Shown: positions 43,580-52,961 of the stretch, in pieces
How positions within the stretch are numbered: the first letter of the stretch is position 1
How the letters are laid out: each line of letters begins with the position of its first letter
Source of the DNA: CAYFZO01 sp965223735
Lineage (GTDB): Bacteria > Pseudomonadota > Gammaproteobacteria > Poriferisulfidales > Oxydemutatoraceae
DNA: 64,000 bases
Assembly: GCA_965223735.1 (NCBI GenBank)
Contig: OZ245010.1
Span: forward strand, 1,302,001 to 1,366,000
Direction: 5' to 3'
The notes under the pieces: model-generated
Seen by the model: only the letters and a program-made list of their open reading frames with translations
What the model was told of the DNA's origin: nothing
Databases searched by the model: none
Position numbers and translations under genes: made by a program

Positions 43580-44838
43580 CAGTGCTTATTGCCGTCGCGT
43601 AGATGAATGTCGAGTGAGCGCAATTTTCTGTACAGGTGAGTGCGTTCCATGCCGACTTTCGCCGCCAGCCGGCTGACGCTGCCGCCGACGAGTTCGAGTT
43701 GCCGCCTTAGATAAAACCGCTCAAACATTTCACGGGCTTCGCGTATGGGTTTGTTCAGGGCCTGTTCAAACCAGATGTCCGCGGTGTTTTGCCGGTCCCC
43801 CAGCCACGCCTCGACCTCCTGCAGGGAGATTTCGCCGTTTTCGTCGCTTTCGAGCAGGCACTGTACCAAGCGGTTCAGTTCGCTGAGATTGTCGGGCCAA
43901 TTGTAGTGCAGCAGGCGATTCTGGGCGGCGATCGAGAAGCGTCGGTAGGGCAACTGTCGGTGCTGACACAAATAGTCGGTGCAGGCGTTGAGCAATTCGG
44001 GTATGTCTTTGGTGTGTTCTCTGAGCGGCGCGACCTTGACCGGCGCCGGAACCAGGCCGCTTTTCTGCACAAGGTCGCTGCCTTCGTGCAGGCTGGTGAT
44101 GATCAGGCGAACGTCGGCGGATGACAGTTTGCCGCTGCGCAGGCATTGCACCAGCAGGTGCTGTTGCTGCGCCGTCATCTCGTGGATCTGCCGCACCAGC
44201 AAAGTGCCGCCTTGCGCCGCCGTCAATGCGGCGCTGAGCGCTGAGCTGTCGAGCGTTGCGCCCGCCAGCGTGATGAAGGGGTTGTCGGCGCGTGTGCTCA
44301 GGGAATGGACATATTCCGCAAACGTCGCTTTGCCGGCGCCGGTTTCACCGCTGATCATGACCGGGGTGTCGTTCTGTGCCAGTCGCTTCGCCTCCTCGCG
44401 CAATCGCCTTGCGTGCGGGCTGTCGCCGACCGGCTTCTGAACGGTGCGTGCCGTTGCGCCGTGCGTGCCGCGGCCCGCGAGCGCGGTCTGCACGCTCTGC
44501 AGCAGTTTCGCCGTGGTCAGGGGCTTTTCAATAAAGCCGCGCGCGCCGAGGCGGGTCGCCTCGACCGCGGTCTCCACCGTGCCGTGTCCCGACATGATCA
44601 CGACGGGGGTGTTGCTCGGGGCGTCCTCCTGCCAGCTCTTAAGCAGGCTGATGCCGTCCTCGCCGGGCATCCAGATGTCGAGCAGCACCAGGTCCGGGCG
44701 GCGCGCGGAAAATTGCGCGCGCGCCGTTTGCGCGTTGTCCGCGACGGTGACCTTGAACCCCTCGTCTTCGAGGATGTCTTTGACCAGTGCGCAAATGTCG
44801 GGCTCGTCATCGACGACCAGGATCCGGTGGCGATTCAT
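43579..44838 (-). CDS. NtrX-like response regulator with a degenerate AAA+ domain
   Basis: 419 residues: receiver (D54 phosphorylation site, T/S83 and K105), AAA+-like centre (about 140-330) and Fis-type HTH (SRLAAKVGMERTHLYRKLRSL). The centre keeps a Walker A (GETGAGKA, 164-171) but the GAFTGA loop needed to contact sigma-54 is deleted, the Walker B acidic pair is replaced (LLVRQI instead of LFLDEI) and the sensor II arginine region reads NLSEL instead of NVREL. It therefore cannot be a normal sigma-54 activator, and probably works as a DNA-binding switch. Overlaps the kinase gene by four bases. Confidence 0.9.
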   Translation of the reverse strand: MNRHRILVVDDEPDICALVKDILEDEGFKVTVADNAQTARAQFSARRPDLVLLDIWMPGEDGISLLKSWQEDAPSNTPVVIMSGHGTVETAVEATRLGARGFIEKPLTTAKLLQSVQTALAGRGTHGATARTVQKPVGDSPHARRLREEAKRLAQNDTPVMISGETGAGKATFAEYVHSLSTRADNPFITLAGATLDSSALSAALTAAQGGTLLVRQIHEMTAQQQHLLVQCLRSGKLSSADVRLIITSLHEGSDLVQKSGLVPAPVKVAPLREHTKDIPELLNACTDYLCQHRQLPYRRFSIAAQNRLLHYNWPDNLSELNRLVQCLLESDENGEISLQEVEAWLGDRQNTADIWFEQALNKPIREAREMFERFYLRRQLELVGGSVSRLAAKVGMERTHLYRKLRSLDIHLRDGNKH

Positions 44839-47012
44839 GCGGCGTCTCCTTCGATTGTTTTCACGCTTGCGCCTGCACTCAGATGTAACAGCGTCACGGT
44901 GACCGACGCGCCGCCACCCGCGAGGTTACTGACTTTGATTTTCCCGTTGTGCTCTTCGACAATTTTCTTGACGATGGCCAGTCCCAGACCGTTGCCTTTG
45001 GGCTTGGAAGACACGTAAGGCTCAAACAGCCGCTTCATAATATCTTCCTGAAAGCCCAGCCCGTTGTCCGTGACCTCGACATCTACGGCGGCGGGGGTCG
45101 TGTGGCGCACGCGCGTCGCGACGGTCACGCGGGCGTTGTCGTGTCCCTCCAGTGCTTCGGCGGCGTTTTTCAGCAGGTTGTGCAACAGTTGACGCAACCG
45201 CGCCTCGTCGCCCGCGACCGACGGGTTCTCCGCGGACAACTCGAGTTCGAGATGAAAAGACGGCGCGCCGGAGCGGTAAAGTTCGCACACTTCGCGCACC
45301 ACTCGGTTGATTTCCAGCGGCGTCAATTCGGAAGGGAGATTTCGCGCGTATTGGCTGAATTCATTGACCATCGTTTTCATGGATTCAACTTGCTCGACGA
45401 TCGTGCGCGTGCAGCGGTTCACGAAGTCGGCGTCGTCGGATTGCAAATTGTCCGCGAGTTTACTGCGCAGGCGTTCGGCGGCCAGTTGTATCGGCGTCAG
45501 CGGGTTCTTGATCTCGTGCGCCATGCGCCGTGCGACCTCTTCCCATGCGGTTTCCCGGTGCGCCTGCACCACCGCGGTGATGTCGTTGAAGACCACGACG
45601 TAACCGCCGTTCGACATGATCGCGCCGTGGCAGATCAGCGTCTTGTATTCTTCGCCGATCGGCAGGTTGAATTCCCGCTCCCATTCGGAGTCGCCGCTTT
45701 TGAGCAACGGCATCAGGTGCCCGCACAGATTGTTCAATGCGGGGTTGTCGGTTGCGCTGTTCAGCGGGCGATTGAGCAGCTTGCCGAACGGCACGCCGAG
45801 GATTTCTTCCGCGGCCTGATTGGCGGTCGTGAGTTTGAATTCGTTGTCGAGGCTGAGTACGCCCGACCAGATGCGTTCCAGCACCGTGTGCAGATGGGCG
45901 CGCTGGTCTTCGAGCAGGCGCTGGCTGTGTTCGTCGGCGTCGCGTGCCTGCGCCAGGCAGGTCGTCATCTCGTTGAATGCATCCACCAGTTGGCCGAGAT
46001 CATCGCGCGGCGGCATATCAATCTGAACGCCGAGTTTGCCTTCGGCGACGTCGCGCGTGGCGTTTGTCAGCATCACGATCGGGCGCATCAGCCGTTTCGC
46101 GGAATAAAAGGCGATCCACACTGCGTACAGCACACTCGACAACAGCACCAGGGTCAGCACGATGATCAGCATCTGTTTCAGTGCGTCGCGGAGATAAAAA
46201 AGACGATCGTATTCGCGGTAGGTGCCTTGCACGCTGGCGGCGAGCGTGTTGACGCGCTCGGACACCGGGTACAGCACCTGGAACAGGCGCGTGCCTGTCA
46301 CCGTTTCGGTTTGGGCGAGCGGGAACACCAGCCGCGCGAACAAGCCGCTGTTCTCAATCGGGTCGATGCCCAGATAGGGGCGTCCCTGCGAGGTTTCCGA
46401 CAGCGCCTCGGCGGGCGGCAGCTCGGGCAGCGGGCTCGCCTCGTCGGTTCCGACCGAAGCGATGACGTTTTGGTTTTCGCCGAGCAGCATCATCTCGCTC
46501 GCGCCGCTTTGCTCGAGTAGTGACGACAAGACGTAGGACGCGAGTTCGTCCGGCGTGTTATTCAATTCGGCAACCATCGGTTCCGCCAATCTGCGGTACT
46601 GTTCGAGTTGCGTGTCGAGCGAATGTCGGCTCAGATCGAGCGCGTCGTCCAGGGCGGTTTCAATCTTGACGTTGAACCACGAATCCACGCCCTCTTCAAT
46701 CAGCCACGACGAAAACATATAGAGCACCGCCGCCGGGATCAGCGTCAGGAGCACGAATAAAAAAGTCAGTTTGGAGGTCAGGCGAGAACCGGGTTGCTTG
46801 CGTGACAGTTTGCGGATCAGGGCGATCATGTTGCCGGCGATCAGCACGCTGAAGACCGTCAGCAGCAGGATGTTGAAACCGAACAGCAGGTGGCGATAAC
46901 GGTCGAACATTGCCGAGTCGTTGACCAGCCCAGCCAGCAGCGCCAGCGACGTTGCCAGCAGCACGCTCAGGATGATGATCAGCAGCGCGGTTCCGGAACG
47001 CGGCGTGCTCAC
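44835..47012 (-). CDS. NtrY-like sensor histidine kinase
   Basis: 725 residues. Several N-terminal membrane helices (LLIIILSVLLATSLALLAGL and others) with a periplasmic domain of about 170 residues, a last helix near 285-305, HAMP, a PAS domain (VLERIWSGVLSLDNEFKLTTANQAAEEIL), the phospho-acceptor His in RRMAHEIKNPLTPIQLAAERL and an ATPase domain with N box, VTDNGLGFQ and GNGLGLAIVKKI. Phosphorylates the NtrX-like regulator encoded next. Such pairs respond to nitrogen or redox state in other proteobacteria; the signal here is unknown. Confidence 0.93.
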   Translation of the reverse strand: MSTPRSGTALLIIILSVLLATSLALLAGLVNDSAMFDRYRHLLFGFNILLLTVFSVLIAGNMIALIRKLSRKQPGSRLTSKLTFLFVLLTLIPAAVLYMFSSWLIEEGVDSWFNVKIETALDDALDLSRHSLDTQLEQYRRLAEPMVAELNNTPDELASYVLSSLLEQSGASEMMLLGENQNVIASVGTDEASPLPELPPAEALSETSQGRPYLGIDPIENSGLFARLVFPLAQTETVTGTRLFQVLYPVSERVNTLAASVQGTYREYDRLFYLRDALKQMLIIVLTLVLLSSVLYAVWIAFYSAKRLMRPIVMLTNATRDVAEGKLGVQIDMPPRDDLGQLVDAFNEMTTCLAQARDADEHSQRLLEDQRAHLHTVLERIWSGVLSLDNEFKLTTANQAAEEILGVPFGKLLNRPLNSATDNPALNNLCGHLMPLLKSGDSEWEREFNLPIGEEYKTLICHGAIMSNGGYVVVFNDITAVVQAHRETAWEEVARRMAHEIKNPLTPIQLAAERLRSKLADNLQSDDADFVNRCTRTIVEQVESMKTMVNEFSQYARNLPSELTPLEINRVVREVCELYRSGAPSFHLELELSAENPSVAGDEARLRQLLHNLLKNAAEALEGHDNARVTVATRVRHTTPAAVDVEVTDNGLGFQEDIMKRLFEPYVSSKPKGNGLGLAIVKKIVEEHNGKIKVSNLAGGGASVTVTLLHLSAGASVKTIEGDAA

Positions 47013-47022
47013 GGGCGGCGGC

Positions 47023-47625
47023 TCATTTCAAAGGCCACGCGTACCAGTCCGAGGACAGGCGCCAGGCGCGGGAGAAGACTCTTTTCAGGCGCAGAGGAAG
47101 CGGCAATTCCTGAGGCCTCAGCTTGATTCGCAGGCGCACCTGCGTGTCCGGCGACGGGTTGATGACCACTTTGCTCACGAGCGGAATTTTCCGGTAACGC
47201 CCGAGGTAGGACAATGCACTTGTTATGGAAGTGAAACTTTTTCGTCTCTTCATCGTCAGGTCATCGACGACGTACTTTTTTGTCAGCGCGTGAAAGCTGA
47301 GGCGGCGGATGATCTCGACGTTGACTGACGACTTGTCCGGCAGCCATTTGCGCTTTTTGACGATTTTCACGTTGGTGGCGAAGAACAGATCCACGCCTTT
47401 GTCGAGAGCGGTCTGTACGCTCTCGGGCAACCGTATTGTCGCGTTGGCCTTGAGGTGGATCGTGCCGTCGTCGAGCGAGGTGTCGGCGGCGGTGACTTCA
47501 ATGGCGCCGGCGTGGAGCGGGTTGCAGACCGGCGCCGTCAATATCAGGCAGCACAGCAGTTCGCGGCGTGAAAATTTACAAATTCGCAGGTGCCTGATCA
47601 CATTCCGCTCCTTAACATAAGGCAT
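47023..47625 (-). CDS. exported DUF4390-family protein
   Basis: About 200 residues if started at MPYVKERN (47625); the frame stays open to 47706. A signal peptide (LLCCLILTAPVCNPLHAGA) precedes a DUF4390 domain: DDGTIHLKANATIRLPESVQTALDKGVDLFFATNVKI, RRLSFHALTKKYVVDDL. The family is of unknown function and typically sits, as here, directly upstream of an NtrY-like kinase gene, suggesting a link to that sensor or to the periplasm. The rsmB gene that usually lies between fmt and this gene is missing. Confidence 0.88.
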   Translation of the reverse strand: MPYVKERNVIRHLRICKFSRRELLCCLILTAPVCNPLHAGAIEVTAADTSLDDGTIHLKANATIRLPESVQTALDKGVDLFFATNVKIVKKRKWLPDKSSVNVEIIRRLSFHALTKKYVVDDLTMKRRKSFTSITSALSYLGRYRKIPLVSKVVINPSPDTQVRLRIKLRPQELPLPLRLKRVFSRAWRLSSDWYAWPLK

Positions 47626-47706
47626 CGACTTTGGTGTTTCGTCACCGGCGCTTTGCACATTATAGCAAAGGGGTGCGTTCGCCCGGTTTTGTTCGGCGTG
47701 TTTCAC

Positions 47707-48633
47707 TTAATCGAAAACACTTCCATCTACATCGTGGCCGTTTAAAAAATCGCGTGCGCGCATGATGGTTTTTCCCGGCGCCTGAAGTTTTTTGATCACG
47801 AGCGCGTCTTGTCCGCAGTGTACGAGCAGGTGCTTGCCGTCGTCGGCGATGCACCCCGGCTGTTCCGCCCGCGCCGGGCGCGTGTCGCTTTCCCAGATGC
47901 GCAGAGTCAATTTGTCCGGGTGCGTTTTCAAGCTTGCCTGCGCGACCGGCCAGGGGTTCAGCGCGCGCACTTTGCGTTCAATTTCAGCGGCGGGGCGGCG
48001 CCAGTCGATGTGCGCCTCGCTCTTGTGCAGTTTATGCGCGTAGCACACGCCGTCTTCCGCCTGTGGCTTGGCGGCGGCGATCAGGCGGTCGGCGTCTTTC
48101 AGGAACAGGCTGAGCAGTTGCGCGCCGAGTTGCGCGAGTTTGTCGCCGAGCGTCGCAGCCGTATCGTGTGCCGCGATCCGGCAGTTGCGTTGGGCGATGA
48201 CCGGGCCGGTATCCAGCGCAGGGGACAATTTCATCAGGCTGACGCCGGTGACCTCGTCGCCGGCTTCAATCGCGCGTGCAACCGGCGCCGCGCCGCGCCA
48301 GCGTGGCAGCAACGACGCGTGCAGATTTACGCAGCCGAGACGTGGGATGCCAAGCATCGCTTCCGGCAGGATCAGGCCGTAAGCGACGACGACCGCGAGG
48401 TCGGGGCGCAGACCGGCGAGTGCATCGCAGGTGTCCGCATCCCAGGCGTCGAGCTGTTTGAGCGGGAGGCCGTGCGCCAGCGCCGCCGCTTTGACCGGGC
48501 TTTGGCGCAGTTGCCGCCCGCGTCCCGCTTTGCGGTCGGGTTTGGTATAGACGGCGACGACGTCGCCAGCGTCGAGCAGAGTTTCTAGAGGCGCGAGCGC
48601 GGCGGGTGAGGTGCCCAGAAATACGATGCGCAT
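47707..48633 (-). CDS. fmt: methionyl-tRNA formyltransferase
   Basis: 308 residues. Formylates initiator Met-tRNA from 10-formyl-THF. Signatures: FLGTSPAALAPLETLL, YTKPDRKAGRGR, the catalytic Asn-His-Asp set in NLHASLLPRWRGAAPV and LMKLSPALDTGPV, and the C-terminal OB-fold domain (AEIERKVRALNPWPVA). Placed after def as usual. Confidence 0.96.
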   Translation of the reverse strand: MRIVFLGTSPAALAPLETLLDAGDVVAVYTKPDRKAGRGRQLRQSPVKAAALAHGLPLKQLDAWDADTCDALAGLRPDLAVVVAYGLILPEAMLGIPRLGCVNLHASLLPRWRGAAPVARAIEAGDEVTGVSLMKLSPALDTGPVIAQRNCRIAAHDTAATLGDKLAQLGAQLLSLFLKDADRLIAAAKPQAEDGVCYAHKLHKSEAHIDWRRPAAEIERKVRALNPWPVAQASLKTHPDKLTLRIWESDTRPARAEQPGCIADDGKHLLVHCGQDALVIKKLQAPGKTIMRARDFLNGHDVDGSVFD

Positions 48634-48703
48634 GGTGTTTGCTCCAGCCTGCCGTGCAACGCCGCAAGCTCCGCGACGTGCGGCTGCGTGTGCCGGGGTG
48701 TGG

Positions 48704-49300
48704 CTACGCCGCCCGATGCGCTGCTTTTTTCTGTTGCTTCTTGATCTGGGCGAGCAGGCGCTGGCGTTTGAGTGGCGACAGGTAGTCGATGAACAGCCTG
48801 CCTCGCAGGTGGTCTATTTCGTGTTGCACGCAGTCTGCAAGCAAGCCGTCGGCTTCAAATTCGAGCGCCTGTCCGTCGCGGTCGAGCGCCGCGACTTTGA
48901 CGCGCGCCGCGCGCTTGACCGTCGCGTAAAATTCGGGAACCGACAGGCAGCCTTCCTGATTTTCCACCTCGCCTTCGCGTTCGATGATTCTCGGGTTGAT
49001 CAGGCATATCGGGTGATCGCGTTCCTCGGACACGTCCATCACGACGATTGCCTGATGAATGTCAACCTGTGTTGCCGCAAGCCCTACGCCCGCCGACGCA
49101 TACATTGTCGTCAGCATTTTATCGGCGACGTCGCGGATCTCGTCGGTAACTTCCGTGACCGGCCGGGCTTTCTTGCGCAGGCGCGGGTCGGGGAAGCGCA
49201 GGATGGTGAACGGCGCCGTCGGGGGCTGTTTTTGCAGCCGCTCACGCACTTTGACTAATCGGGCGTAGTTGATTTCCGTATAGTCGCCTGTCGTCGCCAT
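48704..49300 (-). CDS. def: peptide deformylase
   Basis: 198 residues. Removes the formyl group from nascent proteins. The three metal motifs are intact: GVGLAATQVD, EGCLSVPEF and QHEIDHLRGRLF (HExxH). The N-terminus carries about 27 extra residues before the usual TILRFPDPRLR; there is no internal ATG, so the start at 49300 is kept, with a GTG in VKVRERL as an alternative. Confidence 0.94.
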   Translation of the reverse strand: MATTGDYTEINYARLVKVRERLQKQPPTAPFTILRFPDPRLRKKARPVTEVTDEIRDVADKMLTTMYASAGVGLAATQVDIHQAIVVMDVSEERDHPICLINPRIIEREGEVENQEGCLSVPEFYATVKRAARVKVAALDRDGQALEFEADGLLADCVQHEIDHLRGRLFIDYLSPLKRQRLLAQIKKQQKKAAHRAA

Positions 49301-49332
49301 GTTTCGCCTCTGCGCGTGGTTGCGTCCGCCAC

Positions 49333-49360
49333 CTTATTATAGGGGCACTTATTATAAAGG
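49333..49360 (-). promoter_or_regulatory. divergent def/dprA promoter region
   Basis: A 72-base gap separates divergent def and dprA. It contains a direct repeat CTTATTATA (49333-49341 and 49348-49356); on the minus strand both give TATAAT, candidate -10 boxes for def. The dprA promoter is not obvious. Confidence 0.4.
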
Positions 49361-49372
49361 CATTGAACCTGA

Positions 49373-50494
49373 ATGATGAAAGATACCGAGCATTGGCTGG
49401 CGTTACACCACGCGCCGGGTCTTACAGATGCCGCGGCGCGCGCGCTGATCGGGCAGTGCGGCGATGCACGCACTGTGTGCACTCTGGGGTCTGCCGAGTT
49501 GCGCAAGCTGGGCGTGGGCACCGAGGCGGCGCGTTTCCTGCGCGCCCCCGGCGGCGACCGCTTTGAGCAGGATCTGCGCTGGCTTGAACGCGACGAGTGC
49601 ACGTTGGTCGGTTGGGGGGGTGCGCATTATCCGCGGCTGTTGCGCGCGATCAAGGATGCGCCGCTGCTGCTGTTCGCGATGGGCGACGTTGTATTGCTCG
49701 ACGAGCCGCAGATTGCGATTGTCGGCACGCGCCGCCCGACGCCCGGCGGGCTTGAGAATGCGCGCCGCTTTGCGGGTTCGCTCGCGCGCTCCGGCCTGCT
49801 CGTCGTCAGCGGTCTCGCCGCCGGTATTGACGCCGCGGCCCACGAGGCGGCGCTGAGCGCGTCGGTGCCGACGGTCGCCGTGATCGGCACCGGCCTCGAC
49901 GTCGTTTATCCGGCGAAGCATAAAGCGCTCGCGCACCGCATTGTCGAACACGGCGTTGTCGTGTCTGAGTTTTCCTGCGGCACGCCGCCGCACGCCGCCA
50001 ACTTTCCGCGACGCAACCGCTTGATGAGCGGCCTGTCGCTTGGCGTGCTGGTGGTTGAAGCGGCCGAGAGAAGCGGGGCGTTGATTACCGCGCGGTTTGC
50101 AGGCGAGCAGGGGCGCGAGGTGTTTGCGGTGCCGGGTGCGATCAGAAACCCGGTCGCTTGCGGTTGCCACCGCCTGATCCAGCAGGGCGCAAAGCTGGCG
50201 CAGTCGGCCGAGGACGTGCTGATCGAACTGGCGCCGCTGGTCGAGTTGAACCCGCAGCCCGGTGTCGGCGCGGTGCCGCCCGAAAGCGCCGCCGCCCCGA
50301 CAGTGCACTCCGACGGCCTTGCCGCAGAACACCGACGCCTGATCGAGAGCATGGGGTACGATGAACCGCTGAGCGTGGATGCACTGGTGGAGCGCAGCGA
50401 ATTGACCGCGGCGGAAGTTTCATCCATGCTTTTAATCATGGAACTCGAAGGCCACGTGTCTTGCGAAAATCATTTATACACGCGCATCAAGTAA
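49373..50494 (+). CDS. dprA: DNA processing protein DprA
   Basis: 373 residues. Loads RecA onto incoming single-stranded DNA during natural transformation. SAM-like N-terminus, Rossmann core with VGTRRPTPGGLENARRFA and VSGLAAGIDAAAHEAAL, then FPRRNRLMSGLSLGVLVVEA, and a C-terminal winged helix (DEPLSVDALVERSELTAAEVSSMLLIMEL). With the type IV pilus genes in this window it hints at competence, though that needs more genes. Confidence 0.95.
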   Translation: MMKDTEHWLALHHAPGLTDAAARALIGQCGDARTVCTLGSAELRKLGVGTEAARFLRAPGGDRFEQDLRWLERDECTLVGWGGAHYPRLLRAIKDAPLLLFAMGDVVLLDEPQIAIVGTRRPTPGGLENARRFAGSLARSGLLVVSGLAAGIDAAAHEAALSASVPTVAVIGTGLDVVYPAKHKALAHRIVEHGVVVSEFSCGTPPHAANFPRRNRLMSGLSLGVLVVEAAERSGALITARFAGEQGREVFAVPGAIRNPVACGCHRLIQQGAKLAQSAEDVLIELAPLVELNPQPGVGAVPPESAAAPTVHSDGLAAEHRRLIESMGYDEPLSVDALVERSELTAAEVSSMLLIMELEGHVSCENHLYTRIK

Positions 50495-50510
50495 TCGTCC
50501 TGGTAGAGCA

Positions 50511-52961
50511 ATGAACCTCGTCATCGTCGAATCCCCGGCAAAATCCAAGACCATCAGGAAATATCTGGGCAAGGATTTTGAGGTGATGGCGTCCTACGGC
50601 CATATCCGGGATCTGATTCCCAAGACCGGCGCGGTTGATCCCGACGACGGTTTCCGAATGCAGTACGAATTGATTAAAAAAAGTGCGCAGCAGGTGAGTA
50701 AAATTCTCTCTGCATTCAGGAAAGCCGACAACCTGTATCTCGCAACTGACCCCGACCGCGAGGGCGAAGCGATCTCGTGGCACCTGCGCGAGATTCTGAA
50801 AGAGAAAGGGCTGCTCGACGGCAAAGGGGTGTATCGCGTCGTTTTCTACGAGATCACCCGGCACGCGGTGCGCGAGGCGTTTGCCAACCCGCGCGATCTG
50901 GCGGGCGACCTGATCAACGCCCAGCAGGCGCGGCGCGCTCTCGATTACTTGGTGGGTTTTAACCTGTCGCCGTTGCTGTGGCGCAAGATGCAGGGGGGCC
51001 TGTCTGCGGGGCGAGTGCAAAGCCCGGCGTTGCGCATGATCGTCGAGCGTGAACTGGAGATCGAGGCGTTCAAGCCGCGCGAGTACTGGACGATCTCGGC
51101 CTTGCTTGACAAGGACGGCGAGGAATTTGCAGCTCGTCTGTATGCGATGGGCGGTAGGAAACTCGGGCAGTTTGACGTCGCCGACGAAAAAACCGCAACG
51201 GCGGCGCGCGACGGCATTCGCGAAGCGGCGAGGGACGGCGTCATTGTCGCCAAGGTCGAGAAGAAACAACGCAGACGCAACCCGGCGCCGCCTTTCATCA
51301 CTTCGACCCTGCAACAGGACGCGGCGCGCAAGTTGGGGTTTTCCGCGAGCAGAACCATGCGCGTCGCCCAGCAGCTGTACGAAGGCATGGATCTCGGGTC
51401 GGGTGCGGTCGGACTGATCACTTATATGCGCACCGACTCGGTGACGCTTGCCGCTGACGCCGTGCGGGAGATACGTGAGCATATCGCCAAGGCTTATGGC
51501 GCCGATCGTGTCCCGGAGAAGCCGCGTGTGTACAAGAGCAAGTCGAAAAACGCTCAGGAAGCGCACGAGGCGATCCGTCCGACTTCGGCGGCGCGTACGC
51601 CCGGGCAAGTGAAGTCGGCACTCAAACAGGATCAGTTCCGCCTGTACGAATTGATCTGGAAGCGCGCGGTCGCGTGCCAGATGATCCACGCGACGCTTGA
51701 CACGGTCACCGCCGACATGACTTGCGGCGATTATGTGCTGCGCGCCACCGGTTCGACCGTGCGCGAACCGGGCTTCATGCTGGTTTATATCGAAAGCACG
51801 GAGGAGAATGCCAGACCGAAAACCGGCGCCGATGGCAGTACGGGTGACAAGGACGAGCGCAAGTTGCCGCCGCTGGCTGAGAACGACTGCGTCATGCTGA
51901 AGCAGGTCGATGCCGGCCAGCACTTTACCGAGCCGCCGCCGCGCTACAGCGAGGCGAGCCTGGTGAAGGCGCTTGAGGAGTACGGCATCGGCCGCCCCTC
52001 GACCTACGCCTCGATCATTGCAACGCTGCAAAACCGCGACTATGCGGTCATCGAGAAAAAACGGTTTCATCCGACTGACATTGGCCGTGCCGTGAATCGG
52101 TTTTTGACCGAGCATTTCAAACGCTACGTTGATTACGACTTTACCGCGCACTTTGAAGACGAACTCGACGAGATCGCGCGCGGCGAGCGCGACTGGGTGT
52201 TGGTCATGGAGGAGTTCTGGCGTCCGTTCAAGACGCTGGTCGAGGACAAGGACAAGAACATCAGCCGCGCCGACACGTTGCAGACGCGCGAGATCGGCAC
52301 CGATCCCGACAGCGGCAAGCCGGTCAGTGTGCGCCTCGGCCGCTACGGCCCGTTTGCCCAGATCGGCACGCGTGAGGACGAGGAAAAGCCCAGGTTCGCA
52401 AGCCTCAGGTCCGGGCAGAAGATCGACACCATCACTCTCGAGGAGGTGCTGAAGTTGTTCGAGTTGCCGCGCGACCTCGGCAAGACGCCCGAAGGCGAGC
52501 CGTTACGGGCGAACATCGGCCGCTTCGGGCCGTACATCAAGTACGGCGCCAAGTTTGCATCGCTGAAAGAAGACGACCCTCACACGATCACGCGCGAGCG
52601 CGCGCTTGAAGTGGTCGCCGCAAAGAAGCAGGCCGATGCGGAAAAGATTATCCGTGTGTTTGACGATGAGGGCATTCAGGTGCTGAAAGGACGTTACGGC
52701 CCGTACGTGACAGACGGCAGTAAGAATGCGCGGGTACCCAAGGAGCAGGACCCCACCGGACTGACGCTCGACGATTGCCGGCAACTGATCGAAGTCGCGT
52801 CCGACAAGAAACGTTGCCGCGGCGCAGCGAAGAAGGGGGACGGCAAGGCAGCGGCGCCGAAGAAGAAGGCTGCAAAAAAGAAGGTTGCGAAAAAGAAAAC
52901 CCCGAGGGCGGCCGGGAAGGCAGAGCCATCACCTGCCCCCGCGCCCGACAAACCATCATGA
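50511..52961 (+). CDS. topA: DNA topoisomerase I
   Basis: 816 residues. Relaxes negative supercoils. TOPRIM domain (MNLVIVESPAKSKTIRKYLG; DPDREGEAISWHL), central domain with the active-site tyrosine in GLITYMRTDSV, and several C-terminal topoisomerase repeats (RLGRYGPFAQIG, NIGRFGPYIKYG, LKGRYGPYVTDG). Instead of C4 zinc fingers it ends in a Lys/Ala-rich tail (from about 785), a layout seen in a number of proteobacteria. It overlaps tsaC (ATGA). Confidence 0.96.
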   Translation: MNLVIVESPAKSKTIRKYLGKDFEVMASYGHIRDLIPKTGAVDPDDGFRMQYELIKKSAQQVSKILSAFRKADNLYLATDPDREGEAISWHLREILKEKGLLDGKGVYRVVFYEITRHAVREAFANPRDLAGDLINAQQARRALDYLVGFNLSPLLWRKMQGGLSAGRVQSPALRMIVERELEIEAFKPREYWTISALLDKDGEEFAARLYAMGGRKLGQFDVADEKTATAARDGIREAARDGVIVAKVEKKQRRRNPAPPFITSTLQQDAARKLGFSASRTMRVAQQLYEGMDLGSGAVGLITYMRTDSVTLAADAVREIREHIAKAYGADRVPEKPRVYKSKSKNAQEAHEAIRPTSAARTPGQVKSALKQDQFRLYELIWKRAVACQMIHATLDTVTADMTCGDYVLRATGSTVREPGFMLVYIESTEENARPKTGADGSTGDKDERKLPPLAENDCVMLKQVDAGQHFTEPPPRYSEASLVKALEEYGIGRPSTYASIIATLQNRDYAVIEKKRFHPTDIGRAVNRFLTEHFKRYVDYDFTAHFEDELDEIARGERDWVLVMEEFWRPFKTLVEDKDKNISRADTLQTREIGTDPDSGKPVSVRLGRYGPFAQIGTREDEEKPRFASLRSGQKIDTITLEEVLKLFELPRDLGKTPEGEPLRANIGRFGPYIKYGAKFASLKEDDPHTITRERALEVVAAKKQADAEKIIRVFDDEGIQVLKGRYGPYVTDGSKNARVPKEQDPTGLTLDDCRQLIEVASDKKRCRGAAKKGDGKAAAPKKKAAKKKVAKKKTPRAAGKAEPSPAPAPDKPS

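Noticed and set aside
44949..46520. 523-codon plus-strand frame opposite the NtrY-like kinase
   Set aside because: Long but antisense to a well-supported kinase, with no recognisable domain.
50487..52151. 554-codon minus-strand frame opposite topA
   Set aside because: Shadow of topoisomerase I; no domain or start signal.
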